Assembly: GCA_013141175.1 (NCBI GenBank)
Contig: JABFRN010000001.1
Coordinates: forward strand, 2,371,444-2,435,443
Direction of reading: 5' to 3'
Origin: Lysobacter sp.
Lineage (GTDB): Bacteria > Pseudomonadota > Gammaproteobacteria > Xanthomonadales > Xanthomonadaceae
Length of the DNA: 64,000 bases
This document shows positions 1-8,647 of the stretch, piece after piece. The notes beneath the pieces are model-generated. The model was not told where the DNA came from. It saw only the letters and a list, made by a program, of their open reading frames with translations, and made no database searches. Both the position numbers and the translations under genes were made by a program. How positions within the stretch are numbered: position 1 is the first letter of the stretch; each line of letters starts with the position of its first letter.

Positions 1-2468
1 CGCACGCTGAGCGACGCGGTGCGGCCCGGAATCGAGCGCGCGCGGATGACGTTGTCGGCGCCAGCGACGATGCTGCCTTCTTCCGCTTCGGTGATGCCGA
101 ACGCGTCGAACAGGTTGTTGACGTTCAGGCCGACCACCCAGCTCTCGGCGAAGCGGTAATCCGCGAACAGATTGACCTGGGTGTAGCCGGGCATCACCAG
201 CTGGTTGTTGTCCTGCGCGTAGGCATCGCCGGTGCCGATGATGTTCGCGCCGACCGTCCAATTGCTGGCGGCATATCCGCCGGTCAACTGGTAGACCACA
301 TCGGCCTGCCGGCGCGGCGTGTTGCCTTCATTGACCGGAGAAATCTCGTCCTTGCTGATCTCCGCGTCGGTCCAGGTCAGGCCGCCGTTGACGAAGAACT
401 CGTTGTAGCGCAGCGAGGCTTCCAGTTCGATGCCGCGCGCGTTGTAGACGCGATCGAAGAAGCGCTGGCTGGTGAGTTCGAAGTTCTGTTCCTCGGTCTT
501 GGCGAAGAACGCGGTCGCGAACAGGCTGAAACCGTCGCGACGCCATTTCAGGCCGGCTTCGTATTGATCGACCAGATCCACCGCGTCCTGCGCGCGTACC
601 GAGCCGTCGGGCTGGACCACGCCGAACAGCAGGCGGTCGGCGTTGGCGCGACCGCCACGACTGATCCGCGCGAAACCGGCGAGGTCGTCGCTGAGCAGAT
701 AGTTCGCGCCGACCGAGTACGAGGTGTAGCCCCAGTCGTAGTTCACCGGCGATGCGCCCGCGTTGTTGATCTGCGACACGCTCAGCTCCGGGCCGGAGAT
801 GGTGCCGTCGCCGTCCACATCGACGTTCGCGGCCTGCACGGCGCCGGCATAGTTGCCGGTCGCGTCGCCGCTGTCGCGACGCACGCTGGCGTCGATATCG
901 AGTTTGCCCAGCGAGAAGGCCGCCGAGAGATACGGCGCGCCGATTTCGTACTTCGCGTTGTAGCTGCGCGTGCAGCAGTTGCCCCAGAACGGCACGCCGT
1001 AGGCGTACAGGCCGTTGTCGGAGAGATTGACGTTGGTGGCGCTGTACACGTCGATCAGCGCGGAATTGCCGTTGCCGCGCAGTTCCTGCAGATAGGAATT
1101 CCACACCCAGTCCATGTCGATGTTCTGGCGCGAGGCGTAGTAGCCGGCGCTGAGATCGAGATTGCCGCCGTCGCCGACGCCGAAGCTGCGGGTGAGTTTG
1201 AGATCGTTGGCGTAGTTGCCCAGATCGTTGAGCGTGGTGTTGAACAGATGCGTGCGCACCACCGTGCCGGTATAGGCCTGGCCGGCGTTCGGGCCATTGC
1301 TGTAGCGCAGGGTGGCACCGGCGCCGCCGATGGTCGGCGCGATGGCCGCAGCGCTGCCGACTTCGGCCGGGAACTGTCCGACGAAACGGCCGCTGGTGTC
1401 TGCGTAGCGGAATTTCTCGTTGATCTTCCAGCCGTCGCCGAAGCGGTATTCGACCTCGGCGCCGACCACGGTGCTGTCCGGATGCATGCCGTCGGCGATG
1501 TCGGTGCTGCGGCGGTTGTTGGCGCCGTCCAGGCCGATATCGGTCAGGAAATAGCGGCTCTGCAGCGTGTCGCGCGCGGGGTCGAAGCCTTCGATCGCGC
1601 CCAGGTTCGGGCTGCCGTTGCTGCCGGTGGCGCGGGTCGGGACCGGCAGATAGCCGATGGCGCGGTCGTCGAGGCGCTTGAAGTAGAAACGCGCGTACCC
1701 GTTCTCGAAGTCCTTGGTGAGGTTGGCCTTGAGCTGCCCGCCTTTTTCGGCGGTGTAGCCTGCATCGCGGACGCCATCGCCGCGGCGATAGAAGCCGGCG
1801 ACATGGAAACGCCAGCCGTCGCCGAACGGCATGCCGTAGCGGAAGTCGACGCGGTGGCTGCCGTAATCGAGACCGGTGGTGAGGCCGACCGCGCCGCCCT
1901 GCTGTTCGCCGGTGTTGCTGATGAAGTTGATCACGCCGCCGGGCGAGTTGCTGGCGAACGTGGACGCCGAGCCGCCGCGCACCGCTTCGATGCGGTCGAT
2001 CGACCAGTCGTTGCGCAGGAAGATGTCGGCGTTGCCGAAGGCGATGTCGCCGAATTCCAGCACCGGCAGACCGTCTTCCTGCAGCTGCAGGAATTTCGCG
2101 CCACCGGACGCGACCGGCAGGCCGCGCACCGCGATGTTCGCGTTGCCTTCGCCGCCGGTGGACTCGGAGCGGATGCCCGGGATGTTGCGGAAGATTTCCG
2201 CAGTGGAGCGCGGCGCCGAGCGTTCGATGGCGTCGGGGGAGATGCTGCTGGTCGACACGCTGGTGCGCAGTTTGGATTTGCCGCCGGCGGTGGCGGTGAT
2301 GACGATGGTGTCGAGATCCCCGGGCGTACTGTTGTCGTTCGCGGGGGCATCAGCGGTTTGCGCCGAGGCGAAGGTGGGTGCCAGCAGCAGGCACACGGCC
2401 CACGACAGGGCATGGGGGCGCAGGGTGGTGGTGCGGCGATGGGGCGGCTGGTTCGGCTGGCGACGCAT
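1..2468 (-). CDS. TonB-dependent receptor, missing only its extreme C-terminus
   Basis: Outer-membrane active transporter that takes up a bulky substrate using TonB energy. The frame is open from an ATG at 2468 to the window edge (822 codons). It begins with a signal peptide (hydrophobic core about residues 20-33, Ala-rich cleavage site near 36), followed by a TonB-box-like stretch DTIVITATA (53-61). A plug domain follows with NIPGIR (95-100), IAVRGLP (112-118), IEAVRGGSAS and NSPGGVINF. The rest is alternating aromatic and polar beta-barrel sequence. The last codons in the window read like the final barrel strand (RSIPGRTASLSV), so probably only a few residues lie outside. It is divergent from a sodium symporter, with a LacI-type operator 65 bp upstream of the start, which argues for a sugar substrate. 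The substrate cannot be named from sequence. Confidence 0.95.
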   Translation of the reverse strand, partial: MRRQPNQPPHRRTTTLRPHALSWAVCLLLAPTFASAQTADAPANDNSTPGDLDTIVITATAGGKSKLRTSVSTSSISPDAIERSAPRSTAEIFRNIPGIRSESTGGEGNANIAVRGLPVASGGAKFLQLQEDGLPVLEFGDIAFGNADIFLRNDWSIDRIEAVRGGSASTFASNSPGGVINFISNTGEQQGGAVGLTTGLDYGSHRVDFRYGMPFGDGWRFHVAGFYRRGDGVRDAGYTAEKGGQLKANLTKDFENGYARFYFKRLDDRAIGYLPVPTRATGSNGSPNLGAIEGFDPARDTLQSRYFLTDIGLDGANNRRSTDIADGMHPDSTVVGAEVEYRFGDGWKINEKFRYADTSGRFVGQFPAEVGSAAAIAPTIGGAGATLRYSNGPNAGQAYTGTVVRTHLFNTTLNDLGNYANDLKLTRSFGVGDGGNLDLSAGYYASRQNIDMDWVWNSYLQELRGNGNSALIDVYSATNVNLSDNGLYAYGVPFWGNCCTRSYNAKYEIGAPYLSAAFSLGKLDIDASVRRDSGDATGNYAGAVQAANVDVDGDGTISGPELSVSQINNAGASPVNYDWGYTSYSVGANYLLSDDLAGFARISRGGRANADRLLFGVVQPDGSVRAQDAVDLVDQYEAGLKWRRDGFSLFATAFFAKTEEQNFELTSQRFFDRVYNARGIELEASLRYNEFFVNGGLTWTDAEISKDEISPVNEGNTPRRQADVVYQLTGGYAASNWTVGANIIGTGDAYAQDNNQLVMPGYTQVNLFADYRFAESWVVGLNVNNLFDAFGITEAEEGSIVAGADNVIRARSIPGRTASLSV

Positions 2469-2532
2469 GACGGTGTTCCCTCCGTGTGTCTGGGTGGGCG
2501 GCTGCCCGGGTGCGGCACTTGATAGAACATCG

Positions 2533-2546
2533 TGCAATCGATTGCA
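2533..2546. promoter_or_regulatory. LacI-family operator, receptor side
   Basis: TGCAATCGATTGCA is a perfect 14-bp palindrome with the central CG step typical of LacI/GalR operators. Its centre lies about 71 bp upstream of the receptor start codon at 2468. The likely ligand is the LacI-type regulator encoded at 4504-5538, inferred from proximity and from the matching second copy at 2727. Confidence 0.75.
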
Positions 2547-2726
2547 AGTTGCAGTGCAGCGATTTTCTCCCGCTGCCCCGGAGATCGGGAGGTCGTTTCA
2601 GAATCCGGATGGTCCCAGGATGTCTTTCATAATGTTAAAAAACAAGGGCATATCATCGATGTCGAAGGCCCGTGACCACCGGTGGCACGGTACAAGGGCA
2701 CAGCAGGGATGCTGCGGCGCAGCATG

Positions 2727-2740
2727 TACAATCGTTTGCA
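2727..2740. promoter_or_regulatory. LacI-family operator, symporter side
   Basis: TACAATCGTTTGCA matches the palindrome at 2533-2546 at 12 of 14 positions and keeps the central CG. Its centre is about 73 bp upstream of the symporter ATG at 2807, nearly the same distance as the first copy has from the receptor start. This supports coordinated repression of both divergent genes. Confidence 0.65.
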
Positions 2741-2806
2741 TTGATGCACTATCTGCGCGCCGGTGGGGTATCGAACCGGTGTCCGAAGTCCTGACGGAGC
2801 CGTGCA

Positions 2807-4399
2807 ATGGCTGACCTCAATGTGCATCTGGGTGGCCTCGATCTGGCCGTGATCGCGCTGTACGCGCTCGGCATCATCGCCTTGGGTCTGTATGTCTCGA
2901 AGCGGCGCGCGTCGGCCGAGGATTACTTCCTCGCCTCGCGCTCGATGACCTGGCCGGTGATCGGGCTTGCGCTGCTGGCATCGAACATTTCATCGACCAC
3001 GCTGATCGGTCTGGCCGGCGCGGCGTACGGCAACGGTATCTCGGTCTACAACTACGAATGGATGGCGACGGTGGTGCTCGCCTTCTTCTGCGTGTTCTTC
3101 CTGCCGTTCCTGCTGCGCTCGCAGGTGTACACGCTGCCGGAATATCTCGAACGCCGCTACGACCGACGTTCGCGCGTGTATTTCTCTGCACTCACCATCT
3201 TCCTCAACATCGTGGTCGATACCGCCGGCACGCTGTACGGCGGCGCGATCATGCTGAAGCTGATTCTTCCGCAGTGGCCGCTGTGGGAAATCGTCGCGGT
3301 GCTGGCGCTGTCCGCAGGCATCTACACCGTCGCGGGCGGCCTGCGCGCTGTGATCTACACCGAAACCGTGCAGGCGGTGATCCTGCTGGGCGCATCGGTG
3401 TTCATCGCGTTCTACGCGTTCGACAAGGCCGGCGGCTGGAATGCGGTGATGGCGGCGGTGGATCCTGCGAAGCTGTCGCTGATCCGCCCGATCGACGACC
3501 CCGGCGTGCCGTGGCTCGGGCTGGTGCTGGGCGTGCCGCTGCTCGGCTTCTATTTCTGGTGCACCAACCAGTTCATGGTCCAGCGCGTGCTGTCGGCGAA
3601 GGACGAGAACCACGGCCGTTGGGGCGCGCTCTTCGCGGGTCTGCTGAAACTGCCGGTGCTGTACGTGATGGTGCTTCCGGGTACGGCGGCCATCCTGCTG
3701 TATCCGCAGTTGGACAAACCCGATCTCGTCTATCCGACGCTGATCTTCGATCTGCTGCCGGCCGGACTGATCGGTGTGGTCGTCGCCGGTTTCTTCGCGG
3801 CGATCATGTCGTCCATCGCCAGCACCTTCAATTCCGCAGCGACGCTGGTGACCATGGATTTCGTGCAGCCGCGCCTGCCCGGCGCGAGCAATGCGACGCT
3901 GGTGCGCGCGGGGCGCATCACCACCATCGTGTTCATGGTGCTGGCGGTGGCGTGGGCGCCGCAGATCGAGCGATTCGAATCGCTGTGGCAATACCTGCAG
4001 GCGGTGTTGGCCTACGCGGTGCCGCCGGTGTGCGCGCTGTTCCTGATCGGTCTGTTCTGGCGCGGCGCGAATGCGAAAGGCGCGTTCGCGTCGATCGTCG
4101 CCGGTTTGATCGGCGGCGCCGCGCTGTTCTATGCGAACGTGATGGCGCCCGCGCCGCTGGGCCTGCATTTCCTGTACGTCGCGCCGCTGCTGTTCGTGCT
4201 CAGTGCGGTCGTGTTGATCGGTGTGAGCGCGGCGACCACGCCGCCATCGATGGAACAGGTCGGCGCGATGCTGTGGACGCCCGCGTTCTATCGCGACGAA
4301 ACCCGCCAGCTCGCCGGTCTGCCGTGGTGGCAGAACTATCGGGTGCTGTCGGTGTTGCTGCTGGTGTTGACGGCGGTGATCGTGTGGAGTTTCCGCTGA
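2807..4399 (+). CDS. Sodium:solute symporter (SSS/SSF family, SGLT-like)
   Basis: Inner-membrane symporter of 530 residues, the usual size for the family, with about 13-14 hydrophobic segments along its whole length. Family hallmarks include an N-terminal SSF pattern with AEDYFLASRSM followed by ASNISSTTLIGLAG, and the central stretch FYFWCTNQFMVQRVLSAK, which resembles the sodium/glucose branch. ATG at 2807 follows a clear ACGGAG ribosome-binding site. The divergent TonB-dependent receptor and the LacI operators suggest that it moves the product of outer-membrane uptake, probably a sugar, into the cytoplasm. The actual substrate is inferred only as a carbohydrate. Confidence 0.93.
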   Translation: MADLNVHLGGLDLAVIALYALGIIALGLYVSKRRASAEDYFLASRSMTWPVIGLALLASNISSTTLIGLAGAAYGNGISVYNYEWMATVVLAFFCVFFLPFLLRSQVYTLPEYLERRYDRRSRVYFSALTIFLNIVVDTAGTLYGGAIMLKLILPQWPLWEIVAVLALSAGIYTVAGGLRAVIYTETVQAVILLGASVFIAFYAFDKAGGWNAVMAAVDPAKLSLIRPIDDPGVPWLGLVLGVPLLGFYFWCTNQFMVQRVLSAKDENHGRWGALFAGLLKLPVLYVMVLPGTAAILLYPQLDKPDLVYPTLIFDLLPAGLIGVVVAGFFAAIMSSIASTFNSAATLVTMDFVQPRLPGASNATLVRAGRITTIVFMVLAVAWAPQIERFESLWQYLQAVLAYAVPPVCALFLIGLFWRGANAKGAFASIVAGLIGGAALFYANVMAPAPLGLHFLYVAPLLFVLSAVVLIGVSAATTPPSMEQVGAMLWTPAFYRDETRQLAGLPWWQNYRVLSVLLLVLTAVIVWSFR

Positions 4400-4409
4400 T
4401 AAATCGTCA

Positions 4410-4506
4410 TAGGGTGCGCCTTGGCGCACCGATGCATCGAACACGCATCAACGACAAGCGAAATGTTTGCTGCGACAAAAAAAGCGGTGCGCCAAGGCGC
4501 ACCCTA
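4410..4506. repeat. Inverted repeat pair, REP-like
   Basis: Two 22-bp arms (4410-4431 and 4485-4506) are exact reverse complements of each other, and each contains its own small hairpin with core GGTGCGCCTTGGCGCACC. About 53 bp of A+T-richer sequence separates them. The element fills the gap between the convergent symporter and lacI genes and could act as a bidirectional terminator. The right arm supplies the TAG stop codon of the lacI-type gene. A relative with a different arm sequence but the same architecture lies at 13939-14056. Confidence 0.85.
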
Positions 4507-5538
4507 CGCCGATGCCCTGACGATCAGGCTCGGCGCCAGCGTCGTCGATTCCGGATGCTCGCCACGGATCGCGGCGATCACGGTATCGACCAGTTTGATC
4601 GCGCCCTGCGCCAGTTCCTGGCGTACCGTCGTCAGTGCCGGGTGCGTGTGTTCGGCGAGCAGGATGTCGTCGAAGCCGACCACCGACACATCCTGCGGCA
4701 CCCGGCGGCCGGATTCGGACAATGCGCGGATCGCGCTGATCGCGATCACGTCCGAGGCCGCCATCACGCCATCGAAATCGGCGCCGCTGTCGATCAGCGC
4801 GCGCACGCTGGCGTAGGCGTCTTCGCTGCCGAAGTGGCTGCGCACGTGCAGTTCGGGATGCGCCTTCAGGCCGGCGGTGCGCAGCGCGTGACGATAGCCG
4901 TCGTGGCGGTGGCCGACTTCCGGCAGGCGCTCGTCGCCCAGGAAGGCGATGCGGCGGCGGCCGTGGCGGATCAGGTGCTCGGTGCCGATCTGCCCGCCGA
5001 GGCGGTTGTCGGTGCCGACCACCGGATATTTCTGCGCCGGCAACCGCGTGCCCCAGGCGGTGAGCGGGATGCCGGCGCGCGCGGCTTCGTTGATCGAGCC
5101 GTGCTCGAAGCTTTGGCCGATCAGGATCACGCCGTCGCTGCGCCCGGGCTGCTGCAGCCGTCGCACCCAGCCGTCCTGGTGCGCGGCGATCTTCGACAGC
5201 AGCATGTTGTAGCCGCGGTCGCTCAGCGCATCGGCGAGGTGCGCGAGCATCGTCATCATGAAGGGATCGACCAGATGCGCGACCCGTTCGTGGACCAGCG
5301 GCACCGCCACCGTGATCACGCCGGTCTGGCGCGAACGCAGGCTGCTGGCGACCGGATTCACCGCGTAGCCGGCCTCTTCGGCAAGGCGCTGGATGCGCTG
5401 GCGGGTGCTGGCCGCGATCAGCGGGCTGTCTTTCAGCGCGCGCGAGACGGTGGATTCGGAGACGCCGGCGAGCTTGGCGATATCCGCCATCTGCAGGTTG
5501 TTCGGCGGTTGCGAGGTCCGGCGGCGGGGTCGGGTCAT
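4504..5538 (-). CDS. LacI/GalR-family transcriptional regulator
   Basis: A 344-residue repressor with the standard two-part build. An N-terminal helix-turn-helix at about residues 17-40 contains VSESTVSRAL and the hinge pattern NPVASSLRS. It is followed by a periplasmic-binding-protein-like effector domain with DGVILIGQ, GTDNRLGG, GRRRIAFLGD, DGVMAASD and VSVVGFDD. The ATG at 5538 is preferred over a TTG 12 codons upstream. The gene is convergent with the symporter and very probably recognises the palindromes at 2533 and 2727. Weaker matches near its own promoter (about 5640-5713) might allow autoregulation. The effector sugar cannot be read from the sequence. Confidence 0.93.
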   Translation of the reverse strand: MTRPRRRTSQPPNNLQMADIAKLAGVSESTVSRALKDSPLIAASTRQRIQRLAEEAGYAVNPVASSLRSRQTGVITVAVPLVHERVAHLVDPFMMTMLAHLADALSDRGYNMLLSKIAAHQDGWVRRLQQPGRSDGVILIGQSFEHGSINEAARAGIPLTAWGTRLPAQKYPVVGTDNRLGGQIGTEHLIRHGRRRIAFLGDERLPEVGHRHDGYRHALRTAGLKAHPELHVRSHFGSEDAYASVRALIDSGADFDGVMAASDVIAISAIRALSESGRRVPQDVSVVGFDDILLAEHTHPALTTVRQELAQGAIKLVDTVIAAIRGEHPESTTLAPSLIVRASA

Positions 5539-5749
5539 GGGCACTAGAGTCCGACGAACCGTCCGTGGGATCAAGCGCGGTCGTCGTCGGCGGGGTATCG
5601 GCAGACGATACCGCAGGCCGTCAGGAGCGCTACACGCGGGCGGATCGGTTGCAATTCATGCGCGCTTGGGGAAGGCTGCAGTCGTGTCCGCCCGAAGCAT
5701 GCAACCGGTGGCGGACGATGGGGGACATGCCGCATGAGGGCGGCTGCTG

Positions 5750-8647
5750 ATGGATGATCTTGCTGGAATCCTGATCCTGCTGGGCCTTGCGGTTCTCACG
5801 GTGCCCCTGCTGTTGGTGATGGCGTTGATCAAGATCGGCAACGCGAAACTCAGGATCGACGCGCTCGAACGCGACGTGCAGCGCCTGCAGGCGCGGGTCC
5901 TCAATGTCGAATCCTCGCGTGCCGCGCCGGCGGCACCGAAACCTGCCGAAGCGCAGGAAAGCGCGTTCCAACCTCCGCCCCGTGCGCAGCCCGCCGCCGC
6001 ATCGCCGCCGCCGACGCGCATCGATGCGCCGGAATCGCCACTCGATGCGCCGATCTCCGGTCGCGCCCGTTTCGACGTGCCGGAGTCTCCGCTGCCGGAG
6101 ACGCCACGCCCCGAATCCGTCTCCGCAGCGGGCATGCCGCCGCCGCTGCCGTCCGAGCGCGCAGTGCCTGCCGCCGCCGCGACACAGGCGCCGCCGCGTC
6201 CGCAGCGCCCGCCGCCTGCGCCGCCGGCCGACCCTTTCGCACCGATCATCGACGGTGTCCGCCGCTGGTTCACCGAAGGCAATGTGCCGGTGAAGATCGG
6301 CATGCTGGTGTTGCTGGCCGGTGTCGCCGCGCTGTTGAAATACGCCAGCGACCAGCATTGGCTCGTGGTGCCGATCGAATTGCGTCTGGCCGGGATTGCG
6401 GCGGCGGCCATCGGCGGACTGGTGTTCGCATGGAAACAACGCGACACGCGGCGGTCGTTCTCGCTGTCGCTGCAGGGCGGCGCCATCGGCGTGTTGATGC
6501 TGGTGACCTTCGCGGCCTTCAAGCTGTATCACCTGATGCCTGCAGGCGCCGCATTCGGTATCACCATCGCGCTGGTCGCCGGGCTCGGTGTGCTCGCCGT
6601 GCTGCAGAACGCATTGGCGCTGGCGGTGTTCGGCATCCTCGCCGGCTTCCTCGCGCCGATCTGGCTGTCCACCGGCAGCGGCAATCACGTCGCGCTCTTC
6701 AGCTATTACGCGGTGTTGAATCTCGGCATCTTCGGCATCGCATGGGCGCAGTCGAAAGGGCAGGGCCCGTGGCGGCTGCTCAATCTGCTCGGCTTCGTCT
6801 TCACCTTCGGTATCGGCACGCTTTGGGGCGTGCTGCAGTACAAGCCGGAGAAATTCGCGACCACCGAACCCTTCCTGCTGCTGTTCTTCGCGCTGTATCT
6901 GCTGATCCCGATCTTCTACGCGCGCGGTCGGAGCAATCGCGACGAGAATGCGCATGGGCTGGTCGACGGCACGCTGGTGTTCGGCACGCCGCTGGTCGCG
7001 TTCTCGCTGCAGGCGGGCCTGCTGCATGGCGGCGTGTTCGGCGACAGCCGCATGCCGCTGGCGCTGTCGGCACTCGGTGCGGCTGCGATCTACGCGCTGT
7101 TGGCGGCATTCCTGCGCGGGCGCGGACGTTTCTCGTCGCTGGTCGACAGCTATGCGGTGCTCGCGGTCGGTTTCTCGACGCTGTCGGTGCCGCTGGCGCT
7201 GTCGGCGCGCGCGACCGCCAGCGTGTTCGCGCTGGAAGGCGCCGCGCTGGTGTGGCTGGGCGTGCGTCAGGAGCGTCGTTTGCCGCAGATTTCCGGCCTG
7301 CTGCTGCAGTTCGGTGCGGCGCTGGCGTTCGTGCTGGGCATCGGAGGCATCAGCAGCGGGTTCTCGCCGACGGGTGCGATGGTGGATACGCCGATCGCCA
7401 ATCCCGCCTTCATGGCGGCGCTGCTGATTGCATTGGCCGGTTTCGCCACTGCCTGGACCTATCGCAAGACGCTCGACAACGGTCTGGTCGGCCTGTTCAC
7501 GCTCTGGGCCTTCGGCTGGTGGACCTTCGCCGGTCTGAACGAGATCGGCGAGTACATGCCGTACCGGTATCGCGTCGACGCGATGTTCGCCTTCATGACG
7601 CTCACCGCCTGGGTCGCGGCGGAACTGCGCCGTCGTTTCGACGACATGGCGCTGCTGGGTGGCCTCGCCGCGATGGCGCTGCTGCTGGGCGTGCCGTTCG
7701 CGATGGCGCAATCGGCCGAACATGCGTATCCGTTCCGAGAATGGGGCACGGCGGCCTGGGTGGTGTACGCGGCGCTCGGTTGGCGCGCGCTGGTCTGCCT
7801 GCGCGACACCGGCACGGGAGTGCGTCTGTTCGCGCACGGCGGGTGGTTCTGGTCGTGGGTCGTCGCGCTGGCGCTGGCGGCGTTCCATCTGGTGTATCGC
7901 AGCGAGGCGGACTTCGCCGATGCGGCCGTGGTCGTGCAGACGATGGGCGATGGTTGGCGGATGCTGGCGCTGGGACTGCCGGTCTTCGTGTTCGCCGCGC
8001 TGCTGCAGTTGCGGCCGGCGTTGCTGGCGCCGCCGCTGGCGCGCGGTTTCGAGGATTACCGCAAGCTGCTGTCGGCCTCGGCGTGGGTGGTGCTGGCGAT
8101 GTTCTGGCTGCTGTCGCTGTTCTTCCCGGGCGACAGTGCGCCGTTGCCGTGGGTGAGCGTGCTCAATCCGCTGGAATTGCTGCAGGTGGCGGTGCTCGCA
8201 CTGTTGGCGCAGCGCGCGTGGGCCGGTCGCGGAACGCAGGCGCCCCGCATCGGTGCAACGAACATCGGCGTGCCGCTGTTCGCGCTGGCCGCCTTCGCCT
8301 GGATCACGTTCGCCACCCTGCGCGCGACCCACCAGTGGGGCCACGCAACGTGGTCGCCATCGATGCTCGACGACTACATCGTGCAGACCGCGTTGACGGT
8401 GGTCTGGAGCGTGCTGGGCGTACTCGGCTGGATCTTCGGTTCGAAGCGCGGCGATCGCCTGCTCTGGGGCGCGGGCGCGGTGCTGATGGGCGTGGTGCTG
8501 CTGAAGCTGCTGCTGATCGATCGCAGCCATCTGGGCAATCTGTTCGGCATTGTTTCTTTCATTGCGTACGGTCTGCTGTGTACGGCCGTGGGGTATTTCG
8601 CCCCGGCACCGCCGCGGCGCGCGGCATCTGCGGAGGTTTCGGCATGA
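5750..8647 (+). CDS. DUF2339 polytopic membrane protein
   Basis: A 965-residue inner-membrane protein. One N-terminal membrane helix (about residues 5-27) precedes a short coiled-coil-like segment and a Pro/Ala-rich linker (about 60-165). The DUF2339 core follows, starting with VKIGMLVLLAGVAALLKYA near residue 181 and continuing as about 20 or more hydrophobic segments to the end. Biochemical function is unknown for the family. Its stop overlaps the start of the next gene by ATGA, so the two are translationally coupled. DUF2339 and DUF3999 genes are commonly paired, suggesting one envelope complex. The start at 5750 is the first ATG in frame after the upstream gap. Confidence 0.9.
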   Translation: MDDLAGILILLGLAVLTVPLLLVMALIKIGNAKLRIDALERDVQRLQARVLNVESSRAAPAAPKPAEAQESAFQPPPRAQPAAASPPPTRIDAPESPLDAPISGRARFDVPESPLPETPRPESVSAAGMPPPLPSERAVPAAAATQAPPRPQRPPPAPPADPFAPIIDGVRRWFTEGNVPVKIGMLVLLAGVAALLKYASDQHWLVVPIELRLAGIAAAAIGGLVFAWKQRDTRRSFSLSLQGGAIGVLMLVTFAAFKLYHLMPAGAAFGITIALVAGLGVLAVLQNALALAVFGILAGFLAPIWLSTGSGNHVALFSYYAVLNLGIFGIAWAQSKGQGPWRLLNLLGFVFTFGIGTLWGVLQYKPEKFATTEPFLLLFFALYLLIPIFYARGRSNRDENAHGLVDGTLVFGTPLVAFSLQAGLLHGGVFGDSRMPLALSALGAAAIYALLAAFLRGRGRFSSLVDSYAVLAVGFSTLSVPLALSARATASVFALEGAALVWLGVRQERRLPQISGLLLQFGAALAFVLGIGGISSGFSPTGAMVDTPIANPAFMAALLIALAGFATAWTYRKTLDNGLVGLFTLWAFGWWTFAGLNEIGEYMPYRYRVDAMFAFMTLTAWVAAELRRRFDDMALLGGLAAMALLLGVPFAMAQSAEHAYPFREWGTAAWVVYAALGWRALVCLRDTGTGVRLFAHGGWFWSWVVALALAAFHLVYRSEADFADAAVVVQTMGDGWRMLALGLPVFVFAALLQLRPALLAPPLARGFEDYRKLLSASAWVVLAMFWLLSLFFPGDSAPLPWVSVLNPLELLQVAVLALLAQRAWAGRGTQAPRIGATNIGVPLFALAAFAWITFATLRATHQWGHATWSPSMLDDYIVQTALTVVWSVLGVLGWIFGSKRGDRLLWGAGAVLMGVVLLKLLLIDRSHLGNLFGIVSFIAYGLLCTAVGYFAPAPPRRAASAEVSA

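Larger units (their letters stand above)
2469..2806. promoter_or_regulatory. Divergent promoter region between receptor and symporter
   Basis: This 338-bp gap separates two divergent genes. It is more A+T-rich in the middle (about 2628-2665) than the flanking coding sequence. It contains two LacI-type palindromes, listed separately, one near each start. An ACGGAG ribosome-binding site at 2793-2798 serves the symporter. No convincing ORF is present, and the exact -35/-10 elements were not assigned. Confidence 0.7.

Noticed and set aside
564-2522. 652-codon plus-strand open frame opposite the TonB-dependent receptor
   Set aside because: It is antisense to a clear receptor, has Ala/Val/Arg-biased nonsense composition and no domain; a high-G+C shadow.
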